A stretch of 5,816 bases of DNA from Chloroflexi bacterium RBG_16_70_13 (GTDB lineage Bacteria; Chloroflexota; Limnocylindria; Limnocylindrales; CSP1-4), in NCBI GenBank assembly GCA_001795245.1, contig MGOD01000138.1, positions 6,961-12,776 on the forward strand, read 5' to 3'. Shown here one piece after another: positions 1 through 5,802 of this stretch. The notes under the pieces were generated by a model. The model worked only from the letters and a program-made list of their open reading frames with translations. It was not told the origin of the DNA and did no database searches. Position 1 is the first letter of the stretch; each line of letters begins with the position of its first letter. A program made the position numbers and the translations under genes.

Positions 1-35
1 CCTCGGGCTGCCTCCACGACCAGGGAACCGCCACC

Positions 36-386
36 GTGAACGTCCTCGACGAGATCGTCGCCGACCAGCTCCGCACGGACCTGCCGGACCTCGCCACCGG
101 CGACACCGTCCGCGTCTCCGCTCGCGTCATCGAGGGCAACAAGGAGCGGGTCCAGGTCTTCGAGGGCGTGATCATGCGGCTGCGGGGTGGCGGGATCACC
201 CGCTCGATCACCGTCCGCAAGATCGCCAGCGGCGTCGGCGTGGAGCGGACCTTCAAGATCCACAGCCCCCGCATCGAGAAGATCGACGTCGTCCGTCACG
301 GTCAGGCTCGACGCGCCCAGCTCTACTTCCTGCGGAAGCGGGTCGGCAAGTCGGCCACCCTCCGCGAGCGGCGCACGAGCGGCTGA
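36..386 (+). CDS. rplS: 50S ribosomal protein L19
   Basis: L19 is a large-subunit ribosomal protein located at the 30S-50S interface. The 116-residue product matches the family's usual length (about 115-120) and is recognisable throughout: the EGNKERVQVFEGV segment near residues 33-45, the RGGG turn at about 50-53, then VRKIASGVGVERTF and HSPRIEKIDVV in the middle, and a basic tail (RRAQLYFLRKRVGK). The GTG start is chosen because an AGGGA Shine-Dalgarno-like box at 22-26 lies 9 bases upstream and because the protein then begins at the family's N-terminus. In many bacteria rplS closes an rpsP-rimM-trmD-rplS cluster; what lies upstream here is outside the window. A strong hairpin follows the stop, so rplS is probably the last gene of its operon. 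Identification is firm. Confidence 0.97.
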   Translation: MNVLDEIVADQLRTDLPDLATGDTVRVSARVIEGNKERVQVFEGVIMRLRGGGITRSITVRKIASGVGVERTFKIHSPRIEKIDVVRHGQARRAQLYFLRKRVGKSATLRERRTSG

Positions 387-413
387 TCCGCGGCTCGAGG
401 TCCCGGCCGATGG

Positions 414-447
414 CGACCCCGCCCAGCCGGGCGGGGTCGTTCGATTC
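414..447 (+). terminator. Rho-independent-type terminator after rplS
   Basis: A perfect 11-bp inverted repeat, CGACCCCGCCC at 414-424 and GGGCGGGGTCG at 429-439, encloses a four-base loop (AGCC). It begins 27 bases after the rplS stop codon and is followed by a broken T-rich stretch (TTCGATTCC, 440-448). The stem is nearly all G-C, so it would be very stable. The weak T tract is typical of GC-rich genomes. It most likely ends the upstream ribosomal/trmD-type transcript before the rnhB unit. Confidence 0.8.
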
Positions 448-494
448 CATGGTCCGATCGTGCTGCCCGGCGCGCGTGTACCTGCCTGGCGGGC

Positions 495-518
495 GCGACC
501 CGGCGACCAGGCGACCGG
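495..518 (+). repeat. Three tandem 8-base repeats, GCGACCNG
   Basis: GCGACC recurs at exactly 8-base spacing at 495, 503 and 511, giving three octamers of the form GCGACCNG (N = C, A, G). The array ends 13 bases before the putative -10 box of rnhB and so covers the position of a -35 element. It could be an operator-like repeat or simply low-complexity GC-rich DNA. No function is shown by the sequence alone. Confidence 0.45.
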
Positions 519-531
519 GCGGCGGGCGGGG

Positions 532-545
532 TAGGCTAGGGTCCG
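532..545 (+). promoter_or_regulatory. Putative -10 box and leaderless start of rnhB
   Basis: TAGGCT (532-537) fits the bacterial -10 pattern TANNNT. The GTG start codon of rnhB begins 7 bases after it, where transcription would be expected to initiate. No Shine-Dalgarno sequence can fit in that gap. The arrangement suggests a leaderless mRNA starting at or next to base 545. No good -35 hexamer is visible; the region at -35 is occupied by the GCGACCNG repeats. This is inferred from spacing only. Confidence 0.55.
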
Positions 546-1312
546 TGCCGCAGGCTCCGACCCTCCGCTACGAGCGCCCGCTGTGGCGGGCGGGCGCGGC
601 CCGCGTCGTCGGCGTCGACGAGGTCGGTGTGGCCCCGACCTGCGGCGCGGTCGTCGCGGCCGCGGTGATCATCAGGCCGAACTCCCACCGGATCCGCGGC
701 GTCCGCGATTCCAAGACCCTGTCGGCCGCCCAGCGCGAGCGTCTCGCCCCGCTCATCCAGGCCCGCGCGGCGGCGGTCGGCATCGGCGCGGCGTCGGTCG
801 CCGAGATCGACCGGTTGAACATCTACCATGCCACCCACCTCGCCATGCGCCGGGCGATCGCCCGGATCGGTGGCCACGATCACGTCCTCGTCGACGGCAA
901 CCGGATCGCCAACTTCGAGGCCCAGGTCGGGCCGTACACGGCGATCGTCGACGGCGACGCCAGGTGCTACACGATCGCCTGCGCCTCCGTGGTCGCAAAG
1001 GTCGTCCGGGACCGGATGATGGCCCGCCTTGCCGATCGCTATCCGGGATACGGCTGGGAGCGGAACCAGGGCTACGCCACGCTCGAGCACCGTCAGGCGA
1101 TCCGCCGTCAGGGTCTCACGCCGTTCCACCGGCGGAGCTTCCTGGCCCTCCAGCGAACCCTGGCCGGGGACCAGCTCGGGCTCGACCTGTTCGGCGACGC
1201 GGCCGAGCCGCCGGGCCCGGGCGCGATCGACGGGCCGTCGGCGATCGATGTCTCCGACCTCGTGGCCGCCCTCGCCGAGGGGCTCGAGCTGGAGGCCGCG
1301 GTCCCGGGCTGA
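545..1312 (+). CDS. rnhB: Ribonuclease HII with altered GRG motif and C-terminal tail
   Basis: RNase HII cuts the RNA strand of RNA-DNA hybrids and starts removal of single ribonucleotides from DNA. The product is 255 residues, against about 200 in E. coli. All four family carboxylates are visible: D25 and E26 (GVDEVG), D117 (VLVDGNR) and D138 (DGDARC). DSKTL, the IACASVVAKVVRD helix and the HRRSF segment are also present. Two things are odd. The GRG motif that normally follows DE(A/V) reads G28-V29-A30, and the usual HKGY reads NQGY. Beyond about residue 205 an acidic, proline/glycine-containing tail carries QLGLDLF (residues 210-216), which resembles a bacterial sliding-clamp binding motif. 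GTG 545 is chosen because the family's N-terminus starts shortly after it and a -10 box sits just upstream; the in-frame ATG at 410 would place the terminator inside the gene. Family assignment is firm; full activity is not certain. Confidence 0.93.
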   Translation: MPQAPTLRYERPLWRAGAARVVGVDEVGVAPTCGAVVAAAVIIRPNSHRIRGVRDSKTLSAAQRERLAPLIQARAAAVGIGAASVAEIDRLNIYHATHLAMRRAIARIGGHDHVLVDGNRIANFEAQVGPYTAIVDGDARCYTIACASVVAKVVRDRMMARLADRYPGYGWERNQGYATLEHRQAIRRQGLTPFHRRSFLALQRTLAGDQLGLDLFGDAAEPPGPGAIDGPSAIDVSDLVAALAEGLELEAAVPG

Positions 1313-1367
1313 CGCCGGCGTCCGGCGCGGCCGACACGGGATGTCCGGCCGGCCCCGCCGTCGGGGC
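1313..1367 (+). terminator. Hairpin cluster after rnhB, possible terminator without T tract
   Basis: Three hairpins follow the rnhB stop almost without gaps. The first is CGCCGG/CCGGCG (1313-1318 with 1322-1327, three-base loop). The second is GGCCGACA with TGTCCGGCC (1329-1336 with 1342-1350, eight pairs with one bulged C and a five-base loop). The third is GCCCCG/CGGGGC (1352-1357 with 1362-1367). None is followed by a run of T, so classical intrinsic termination is uncertain. Such T-less hairpins may end or process transcripts in GC-rich bacteria. Confidence 0.4.
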
Positions 1368-1379
1368 GCCAACGGCGCA

Positions 1380-1409
1380 GAGACAGTGTCGGTACGGCGC
1401 CGGCAAAAT
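1380..1409 (+). promoter_or_regulatory. Weak candidate promoter upstream of the yraN-like gene
   Basis: GAGACA at 1380-1385 matches 4 of 6 positions of TTGACA. After an 18-base gap, CAAAAT at 1404-1409 matches 4 of 6 positions of TATAAT. The second box is part of a run GCAAAATAAG that stands out as A/T-rich in otherwise GC-rich DNA. Transcription would begin roughly 30 bases before the GTG at 1446. The match is modest and could be chance. Confidence 0.3.
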
Positions 1410-1445
1410 AAGTGGCAGTGCAGTGGCCGAGGGCATCCTCGTGTC

Positions 1446-1838
1446 GTGCGGACCGGATCACAGCAGGCGGGCGACGCGGCGGAGCGGCTCGTGGCCGAGC
1501 GCCTCCGGGCGTCCGGCTGGACGATCCTCGGCCTGAACGTCCATGTTGGCCGCGCCGAGCTCGACATCGTCGCGGTCGATCCCACGCCGCCCGCACGCCT
1601 CGTGGTCATCGAGGTCCGGACGCGTCGCAGTCGCGACTTCGGCCTGCCCGAGGAGACCGTCGACGCCGCGAAGCGGACCCGGATCCGCCGCGGCGCCCAG
1701 GGGCTCCGCGAACGGGGGATCCTCGCCGACGGCACGGTCGTGCCGGCCCTGCCCCTCCGGATCGACCTCGTCGTCGTGGAGCCACCCCGCGAGCCGGGCG
1801 GCGCGATCCGGATCCGCCACCACGTGGCTGCGCTGTAG
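1446..1838 (+). CDS. YraN/UPF0102 family nuclease-like protein
   Basis: This is a small protein of the YraN (UPF0102) family, which has a fold related to Holliday-junction resolvases and other PD-(D/E)XK nucleases; its biological role is poorly defined. The 130-residue product shows the family order: GDAAERLVAERLRASGWTIL at the N-terminus with E13, then AELDIVAVD with E38 and D40 (usually GEIDLIA), then VVIEVRTRRS with E56 and R58 (usually VEVKTR; arginine also occurs there in E. coli YraN), FGLPEETVDAAKR, and the closing LRIDLVVVE strand. The start is uncertain. GTG 1446 gives the normal family length and has GAGGG at 1429-1433, though 12 bases away. GTG 1386 or ATG 1341 would add 20 or 35 arginine-rich residues with no family match, and 1341 lies in the loop of a hairpin. 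Location after rnhB is the common bacterial rnhB-yraN pairing. Family call is firm, exact start is not. Confidence 0.85.
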   Translation: MRTGSQQAGDAAERLVAERLRASGWTILGLNVHVGRAELDIVAVDPTPPARLVVIEVRTRRSRDFGLPEETVDAAKRTRIRRGAQGLRERGILADGTVVPALPLRIDLVVVEPPREPGGAIRIRHHVAAL

Positions 1839-1876
1839 CCGACCGGGGCAGCCCGAGCGGGCTCGCCGCGGGCCCG

Positions 1877-1885
1877 TGCTACACT
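1877..1885 (+). promoter_or_regulatory. Extended -10 promoter of the rpsB operon
   Basis: TGC followed by TACACT (TG at 1877-1878, -10 box 1880-1885) is a full match to the extended -10 form TGNTANNNT and lies in the otherwise GC-rich gap between the yraN-like gene and rpsB. No recognisable -35 hexamer is found at the right distance (about 1857-1862 reads GCGGGC), which an extended -10 can compensate for. Transcription would start near base 1892 and give a leader of about 175 nt. It is the best candidate for driving rpsB-tsf-pyrH-frr-uppS. Confidence 0.65.
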
Positions 1886-1891
1886 CCGCCG

Positions 1892-2066
1892 CGCCGCGGA
1901 GCCTTCCGCGACACCAGACCGCCCGTCGCCCTCATCGGCGACGGAGCACACACGCGGACCGTTCCGACCGGGACGGTGCCGACCGGATCGGCCGCGAGAG
2001 CGGCGCCCGGACGGTCCCCGGCGACGAGGCCCGCGGCGGAAGCAACCGAACAGGAGGATCTGCCCC
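1892..2066 (+). promoter_or_regulatory. Structured leader RNA of rpsB, candidate S2 autoregulatory element
   Basis: The leader contains four clean hairpins. H1 is CGCGGA/TCCGCG (1895-1900 with 1905-1910). H2 is CCGTCGCC/GGCGACGG (1923-1930 with 1937-1944, loop CTCATC). H3 is ACCGTTCC/GGGACGGT (1958-1965 with 1970-1977, one G-U pair, loop GACC). H4 is GCCGC/GCGGC (1991-1995 with 2000-2004) capped by a GAGA loop of the GNRA type. GGACCGT at 1956-1962 can instead pair with ACGGTCC at 2011-2017, which would break H3 and enclose H4. The leader ends with AGGAGG at 2052-2057, nine bases before the rpsB GTG. S2 is known to repress its own rpsB-tsf operon through the leader in E. coli; that this leader works the same way is inference. 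Confidence 0.5.
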
Positions 2067-3020
2067 GTGCCGTCCGTCTCGATGCGGCAACTGCTCGAAG
2101 CCGGAGTCCACTTCGGCCACCAGACGCGCCGCTGGAACCCCAAGATGCGCCCGTTCATCTTCGCGGAGCGCAACGGGATCCACATCATCGACCTCGCCCA
2201 GACCGCCCAGCGGCTGGAGGCCGCCCTCGACTTCGTCCGCGAGACGGTCGCCCGCGGCGAGCCCGTCCTGTTCATCGGGACGAAGAAGCAGGCCCAGGAG
2301 CCGGTTGCCCAGGAGGCGACCCGGGCGGGCATGCCCTACGTCAACAAGCGCTGGCTCGGCGGCATGCTCACGAACTTCGTGACGATCAAGAAGCGGGTCG
2401 GGCTCATGGAGCAGCTCGAGGCCCGGCAAGGGGCCGGCGAGTTCGAGCGTCTCCCCAAGAAGGAGGCGGCGAAGCTCACCGAGGAGCTGACCAAGCTCAC
2501 CGCGACGCTCGGCGGCATCCGCAAGATGAAGCGCCTGCCCGGCGCCGTCTTCATCGTCGACCCGCATCGCGAGCGGATCGCCGTCACCGAGGCCAACAAG
2601 CTCGAGATCCCGGTCGTCGGCACGGGCGACACCAACGTCGACCCCGACGAGCTCGACTACATCATCCCGGCCAACGACGACGCCATCCGGGCCATCCGGC
2701 TGCTCTGCTCGCTCGTTGCCGACGCCGCCCTCGAGGGCGCCAGCGAGCGCGCCGCCCGGGCGACGATGGAGCCCGAGCCCGAGCCGATGGCGGCCGAGCC
2801 GGAGTACGACGACGTCGAGGCCAGCGACGCCCTCGTTGCGGCCCTCGCCGGCGGCGCGGCCCTCAGCTTCGCCCCGGACGAGGAGGAGGACCTCCTGCCG
2901 GGCGCCCCCGCCCCGGCCCCGGTCGAGGACGCCGCGGCATCCGCCTCGGCGGAGGAGATCGCCGCCGAGCTGGCCCGCGAGGCCGCCGAGCGCGAGGCCG
3001 CCGGCCCGACGGCCGGCTGA
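2067..3020 (+). CDS. rpsB: 30S ribosomal protein S2 with acidic C-terminal extension
   Basis: S2 binds late to the small subunit on the solvent side and, with S1, helps mRNA binding. The family domain fills about residues 6-230: HFGHQ at 15-19 and WNPKM at 23-27, FIFAERNGIHIIDL, VLFIGTKKQAQE, YVNKRWLGGMLTNF, a predicted helical region rich in K and E, and the C-terminal signature IPVVGTGDTNVDPDELDYIIP then ANDDAIRAIRLL. The protein is 317 residues, well beyond the roughly 230-260 of many bacteria; the last 85 or so are rich in A, E, D and P (EPEPEPM, DEEEDLLPG, an alternating A/E helix) and are probably flexible. GTG 2067 is preferred over ATG 2082 because AGGAGG at 2052-2057 is 9 bases from the first and 24 from the second. 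tsf follows, the usual arrangement. Identification is firm; the role of the tail is unknown. Confidence 0.97.
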   Translation: MPSVSMRQLLEAGVHFGHQTRRWNPKMRPFIFAERNGIHIIDLAQTAQRLEAALDFVRETVARGEPVLFIGTKKQAQEPVAQEATRAGMPYVNKRWLGGMLTNFVTIKKRVGLMEQLEARQGAGEFERLPKKEAAKLTEELTKLTATLGGIRKMKRLPGAVFIVDPHRERIAVTEANKLEIPVVGTGDTNVDPDELDYIIPANDDAIRAIRLLCSLVADAALEGASERAARATMEPEPEPMAAEPEYDDVEASDALVAALAGGAALSFAPDEEEDLLPGAPAPAPVEDAAASASAEEIAAELAREAAEREAAGPTAG

Positions 3021-3070
3021 CCGCCGGCGACCACGAACCGACGAACCACAGCCGCGGGCCGACGCCCGCG
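3012..3070 (+). promoter_or_regulatory. Two hairpins between rpsB and tsf
   Basis: GCCGGC at 3012-3017 can pair with GCCGGC at 3023-3028 around the five-base loop TGACC, so this hairpin spans the rpsB stop codon. A second hairpin, CGCGGGC at 3053-3059 with GCCCGCG at 3064-3070 (seven perfect pairs, loop CGAC), stands 23 bases before the tsf start. Neither is followed by a T tract. They may act as an attenuator, RNA processing site or 3' stability element that sets different S2 and EF-Ts levels from one mRNA. Function is inferred. Confidence 0.45.
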
Positions 3071-3093
3071 CCACCAGGGAGCAGGAAACGAGC

Positions 3094-3689
<596 letters not shown>

Positions 3690-3693
<4 letters not shown>

Positions 3694-4451
3694 CCGACGC
3701 GCCTGTCGATCCGTCGCGGCCTCGCTACGCGCGGATCCTTCTCAAGCTCTCCGGCGAGGCCCTCCTCGGCGACCGGACGTACGGCGTCGATCCGGAGTTC
3801 TGCGCCTTCATCGCCCGCCAGGTCAGCACCGTCCACGCCTCCGGCATCGAAGTCGGGATCGTGGTCGGCGGGGGCAACATCTTCCGGGGTCTCGCCGCGT
3901 CGGCCCGCGGCATGGACCGGGCGACCGGCGACTACATCGGGATGCTGGCCACGGTCATGAACGGGTTGGCCCTCCAGGACGCCATCGAGCGCGCCGGGAT
4001 CCCGGTCCGGGTCATGAGCGCCATTGCCATGAACGAGATTGCCGAGCCGTACATCCGCCGCCGCGCGGTCCGGCACCTCGAGAAGGGTCGCGTCGTGATC
4101 TTCGTCGCCGGAACCGGCAACCCGTACTTCACGACCGACACGGCGGCCGCGCTCCGGGCCGTCGAGATCGGTGCCTCCGTGCTCCTCAAGGCGACCAAGG
4201 TCGACGGGGTCTACGATGCGGATCCGATGACCGTCCCCACCGCCCGACGCTACGAGCGCCTCGAGTACGCCGACCTGCTCCGCGACCAGCTCCGGGTCAT
4301 GGACGCCGCGGCGGTCTCGCTGTGCATGGAGAACGACCTACCGATCGTCGTCTTCGACCTCAACCGGGCCGACAACATCGCCCGCGTCGCCCGCGGTGAC
4401 GCGGTGGGCACGCTGATCACGGCAACGGGTCCGGAGGGCGTGCGGGCATGA
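3690..4451 (+). CDS. pyrH: Uridylate kinase (UMP kinase)
   Basis: PyrH phosphorylates UMP to UDP with ATP in pyrimidine nucleotide synthesis; it belongs to the amino acid kinase family, forms hexamers and is typically regulated by GTP and UTP. The 253-residue product has an intact motif set: KLSGEAL at 19-25, VVGGGNIFRG at 58-67, DYIGMLATVMNGLALQD at 81-97 (D81 in the UMP site), AGTGNPYFTTDTAA at 140-153, and the nucleotide-binding KATKVDGVYDADP at 167-179. GTG 3690 overlaps the tsf stop in the form GTGA, with GGGGAGG at 3679-3685 four bases upstream, so translation is probably coupled to tsf. About 12 residues precede the family core. The tsf-pyrH-frr order is among the most conserved in bacteria. 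Firm. Confidence 0.97.
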
Positions 4452-5005
4452 GCCAGGAGATCGTCGCCGCGGCCGACCACAAGATGGGGCGCGCCGTCGA
4501 GGCGATGGAGCGGGACCTCCAGGGCGTCCGGACCGGGCGGGCCTCGACGAGCCTCGTCGAGCGGATCCACGTGGACTACTACGGGACCCAGACCGCGCTC
4601 AACCAGCTGGCCGGGATCAGCATCCCGGAGGCCCATCAGATCGTCATCCAGCCCTGGGACCGGAGTGTCCTCGGGGCGATCGAGAAGGCGATCATCAAGA
4701 GCGACATCGGGCTGACCCCGAACGTCGACGGGACGGTCGTCCGGCTCAACATCCCGCAGCTGACCGAGGAGCGCCGGCGCGACCTCGTGCGGGTGGTCCA
4801 CAAGCGGATGGAGGAGGCCCGGGTCGAGATCCGCAACCTCCGCCGCGACGCGGCCGACCAGCTCAAGAAGCTCGAGCGCGAGGGCGATCTCGGGACGGAC
4901 GAGGTCCATCGGCTGCTCGAGGTGATCCAGAAGACGACCGACCGTCACATCGCCGACGTCGATCGCGTCGGTGGGGCCAAGGAACAGGAGGTCCTCGAGG
5001 TCTAG
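4448..5005 (+). CDS. frr: Ribosome recycling factor
   Basis: RRF, with EF-G, splits the post-termination ribosome into subunits. The 185-residue product has exactly the family's normal length. The long three-helix bundle is seen as an N-terminal helix ending in LQGVRTGRAST and a C-terminal pair containing LTEERRRDLVRVVHKRMEEA and RNLRRDAADQLKKLE. Domain II lies between, with VDYYGTQTALNQLAGISIPE, then IQPWDRS and the NIPQLTEERR joint. ATG 4448 overlaps the pyrH stop as ATGA and has GGAGGG at 4433-4438, nine bases upstream, a good ribosome binding site. The stop TAG shares its last base with the uppS GTG. Identification is firm. Confidence 0.98.
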   Translation: MSQEIVAAADHKMGRAVEAMERDLQGVRTGRASTSLVERIHVDYYGTQTALNQLAGISIPEAHQIVIQPWDRSVLGAIEKAIIKSDIGLTPNVDGTVVRLNIPQLTEERRRDLVRVVHKRMEEARVEIRNLRRDAADQLKKLEREGDLGTDEVHRLLEVIQKTTDRHIADVDRVGGAKEQEVLEV

Positions 5006-5802
5006 TGACCCGCACACCGCTCGTCCGCCCGACCGACGCGCCACCCGCGGCCCACGAGCCGGTGGCCGGCGAGGCGATCGAGCGGATCGATGGCCCGACA
5101 ATCGACGCGCTGCCCGTGTCCGAGCTGCCGCGCCACGTGGCGATCATCATGGACGGCAACCGGCGCTGGGCGCGGGCCCGCGGCCTGCCCGAGCTCGAGG
5201 GCCACCCGGCCGGCGTCGAGGCCATCCGCGGCGTGCTCCGCCACGCTCGTCGGCGCGGCCTGCGCGTCCTGACCCTGTACGCCTTCAGCCGTGAGAACTG
5301 GGCTCGCTCCGACGACGAGGTCGTGGCCCTCTTCGGCCTCCTCGAGGCGGCGATCCGGAGTGAGACGCCGGAGCTGCGGGCGCAGGGCGTCAGGGTCCGG
5401 ATGATCGGCCGGACCGACGAGCTGCCGCCCGCGACCCGGGCGTCGATCGAGGATGCCCTCGATGCGACCGCCGGCGGGACCGAGATGCTCCTGAACATCG
5501 CCTTCAACTACGCCGGCCGGACCGAGCTCGTGGATGCCGTCCGGCGGATCGTCGGAGCGGGCCTGCGCCCGGACGAGATCGACGAGGCGACGATCGCTGG
5601 AGCCCTCTACACCGCCGGCACCCCGGATCCCGACCTCGTCATCCGGACCGGAGGCGAGCAGCGCCTCTCGAATTTCCTGATCTGGCAGTCCGCCTACGCC
5701 GAGCTCGTGACGACCGAGACGCTGTGGCCGGACTTCGGGCCTGAGGCCCTCGACGCGGCCCTCGTCGAATTCGCGTCCCGCCAGCGACGCTTCGGCCGCT
5801 AG
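5005..5802 (+). CDS. uppS: Cis-prenyl (undecaprenyl-type) diphosphate synthase
   Basis: This enzyme adds isopentenyl diphosphate units in cis to make the polyprenyl carrier lipid for cell-envelope sugars. The 265-residue product shows all family regions: HVAIIMDGN at 44-52 with catalytic D50, YAFSRENW at 92-99, NIAFNYAGR, and the C-terminal PDPDLVIRTGGE (T215-G216-G217-E218) followed by RLSNFLIWQSAYAEL and LWPDF. Differences from E. coli UppS are DGNRRWA for DGNGRWA, NYAGR for NYGGR and RTGGE for RTSGE; DGNRR forms occur in archaeal, eukaryotic and some actinobacterial cis-prenyltransferases. Product chain length therefore cannot be read with confidence. About 40 extra, alanine/proline-containing residues precede the catalytic domain. 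GTG 5005 overlaps the frr stop (TAGTG), with GAGG at 4997-5000 and AGGAGG at 4986-4991 upstream; GTG 5116 is an in-frame alternative that lacks a ribosome binding site. Family call is firm. Confidence 0.95.
   Translation: MTRTPLVRPTDAPPAAHEPVAGEAIERIDGPTIDALPVSELPRHVAIIMDGNRRWARARGLPELEGHPAGVEAIRGVLRHARRRGLRVLTLYAFSRENWARSDDEVVALFGLLEAAIRSETPELRAQGVRVRMIGRTDELPPATRASIEDALDATAGGTEMLLNIAFNYAGRTELVDAVRRIVGAGLRPDEIDEATIAGALYTAGTPDPDLVIRTGGEQRLSNFLIWQSAYAELVTTETLWPDFGPEALDAALVEFASRQRRFGR

Noticed and set aside
410..544. ATG at 410 as the start of rnhB, giving 300 residues.
   Set aside because: The added 45 residues match nothing in RNase HII and the coding region would contain the rplS terminator, the repeats and the promoter box.
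1341..1445. ATG 1341 or GTG 1386 as the start of the yraN-like gene.
   Set aside because: The extra residues are arginine/glycine-rich without family match, no ribosome binding site precedes either, and 1341 lies in the loop of a stable hairpin. They remain possible but less likely.
1618..1629. Arginine in place of the PD-(D/E)XK lysine (EVR for EVK) in the YraN-like protein as a sign of inactivation.
   Set aside because: E. coli YraN also has EVR at this point, so the change is within normal family variation.
1851..1873. GC-rich inverted repeats after the yraN-like gene as a terminator.
   Set aside because: The possible stems are short, compete with one another, leave loops too small or have no T tract, and they run into the promoter region.
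536..2332. A 598-codon open frame on the minus strand.
   Set aside because: It lies opposite rnhB, the yraN-like gene and the start of rpsB, has arginine-rich low-complexity composition and no family resemblance. Long antisense frames are expected in GC-rich codon usage.
2716..3093. An in-frame upstream extension of tsf overlapping the end of rpsB.
   Set aside because: ATG 3094 has a good ribosome binding site and gives the standard EF-Ts N-terminus; the extension is proline/arginine-rich shadow sequence of rpsB.
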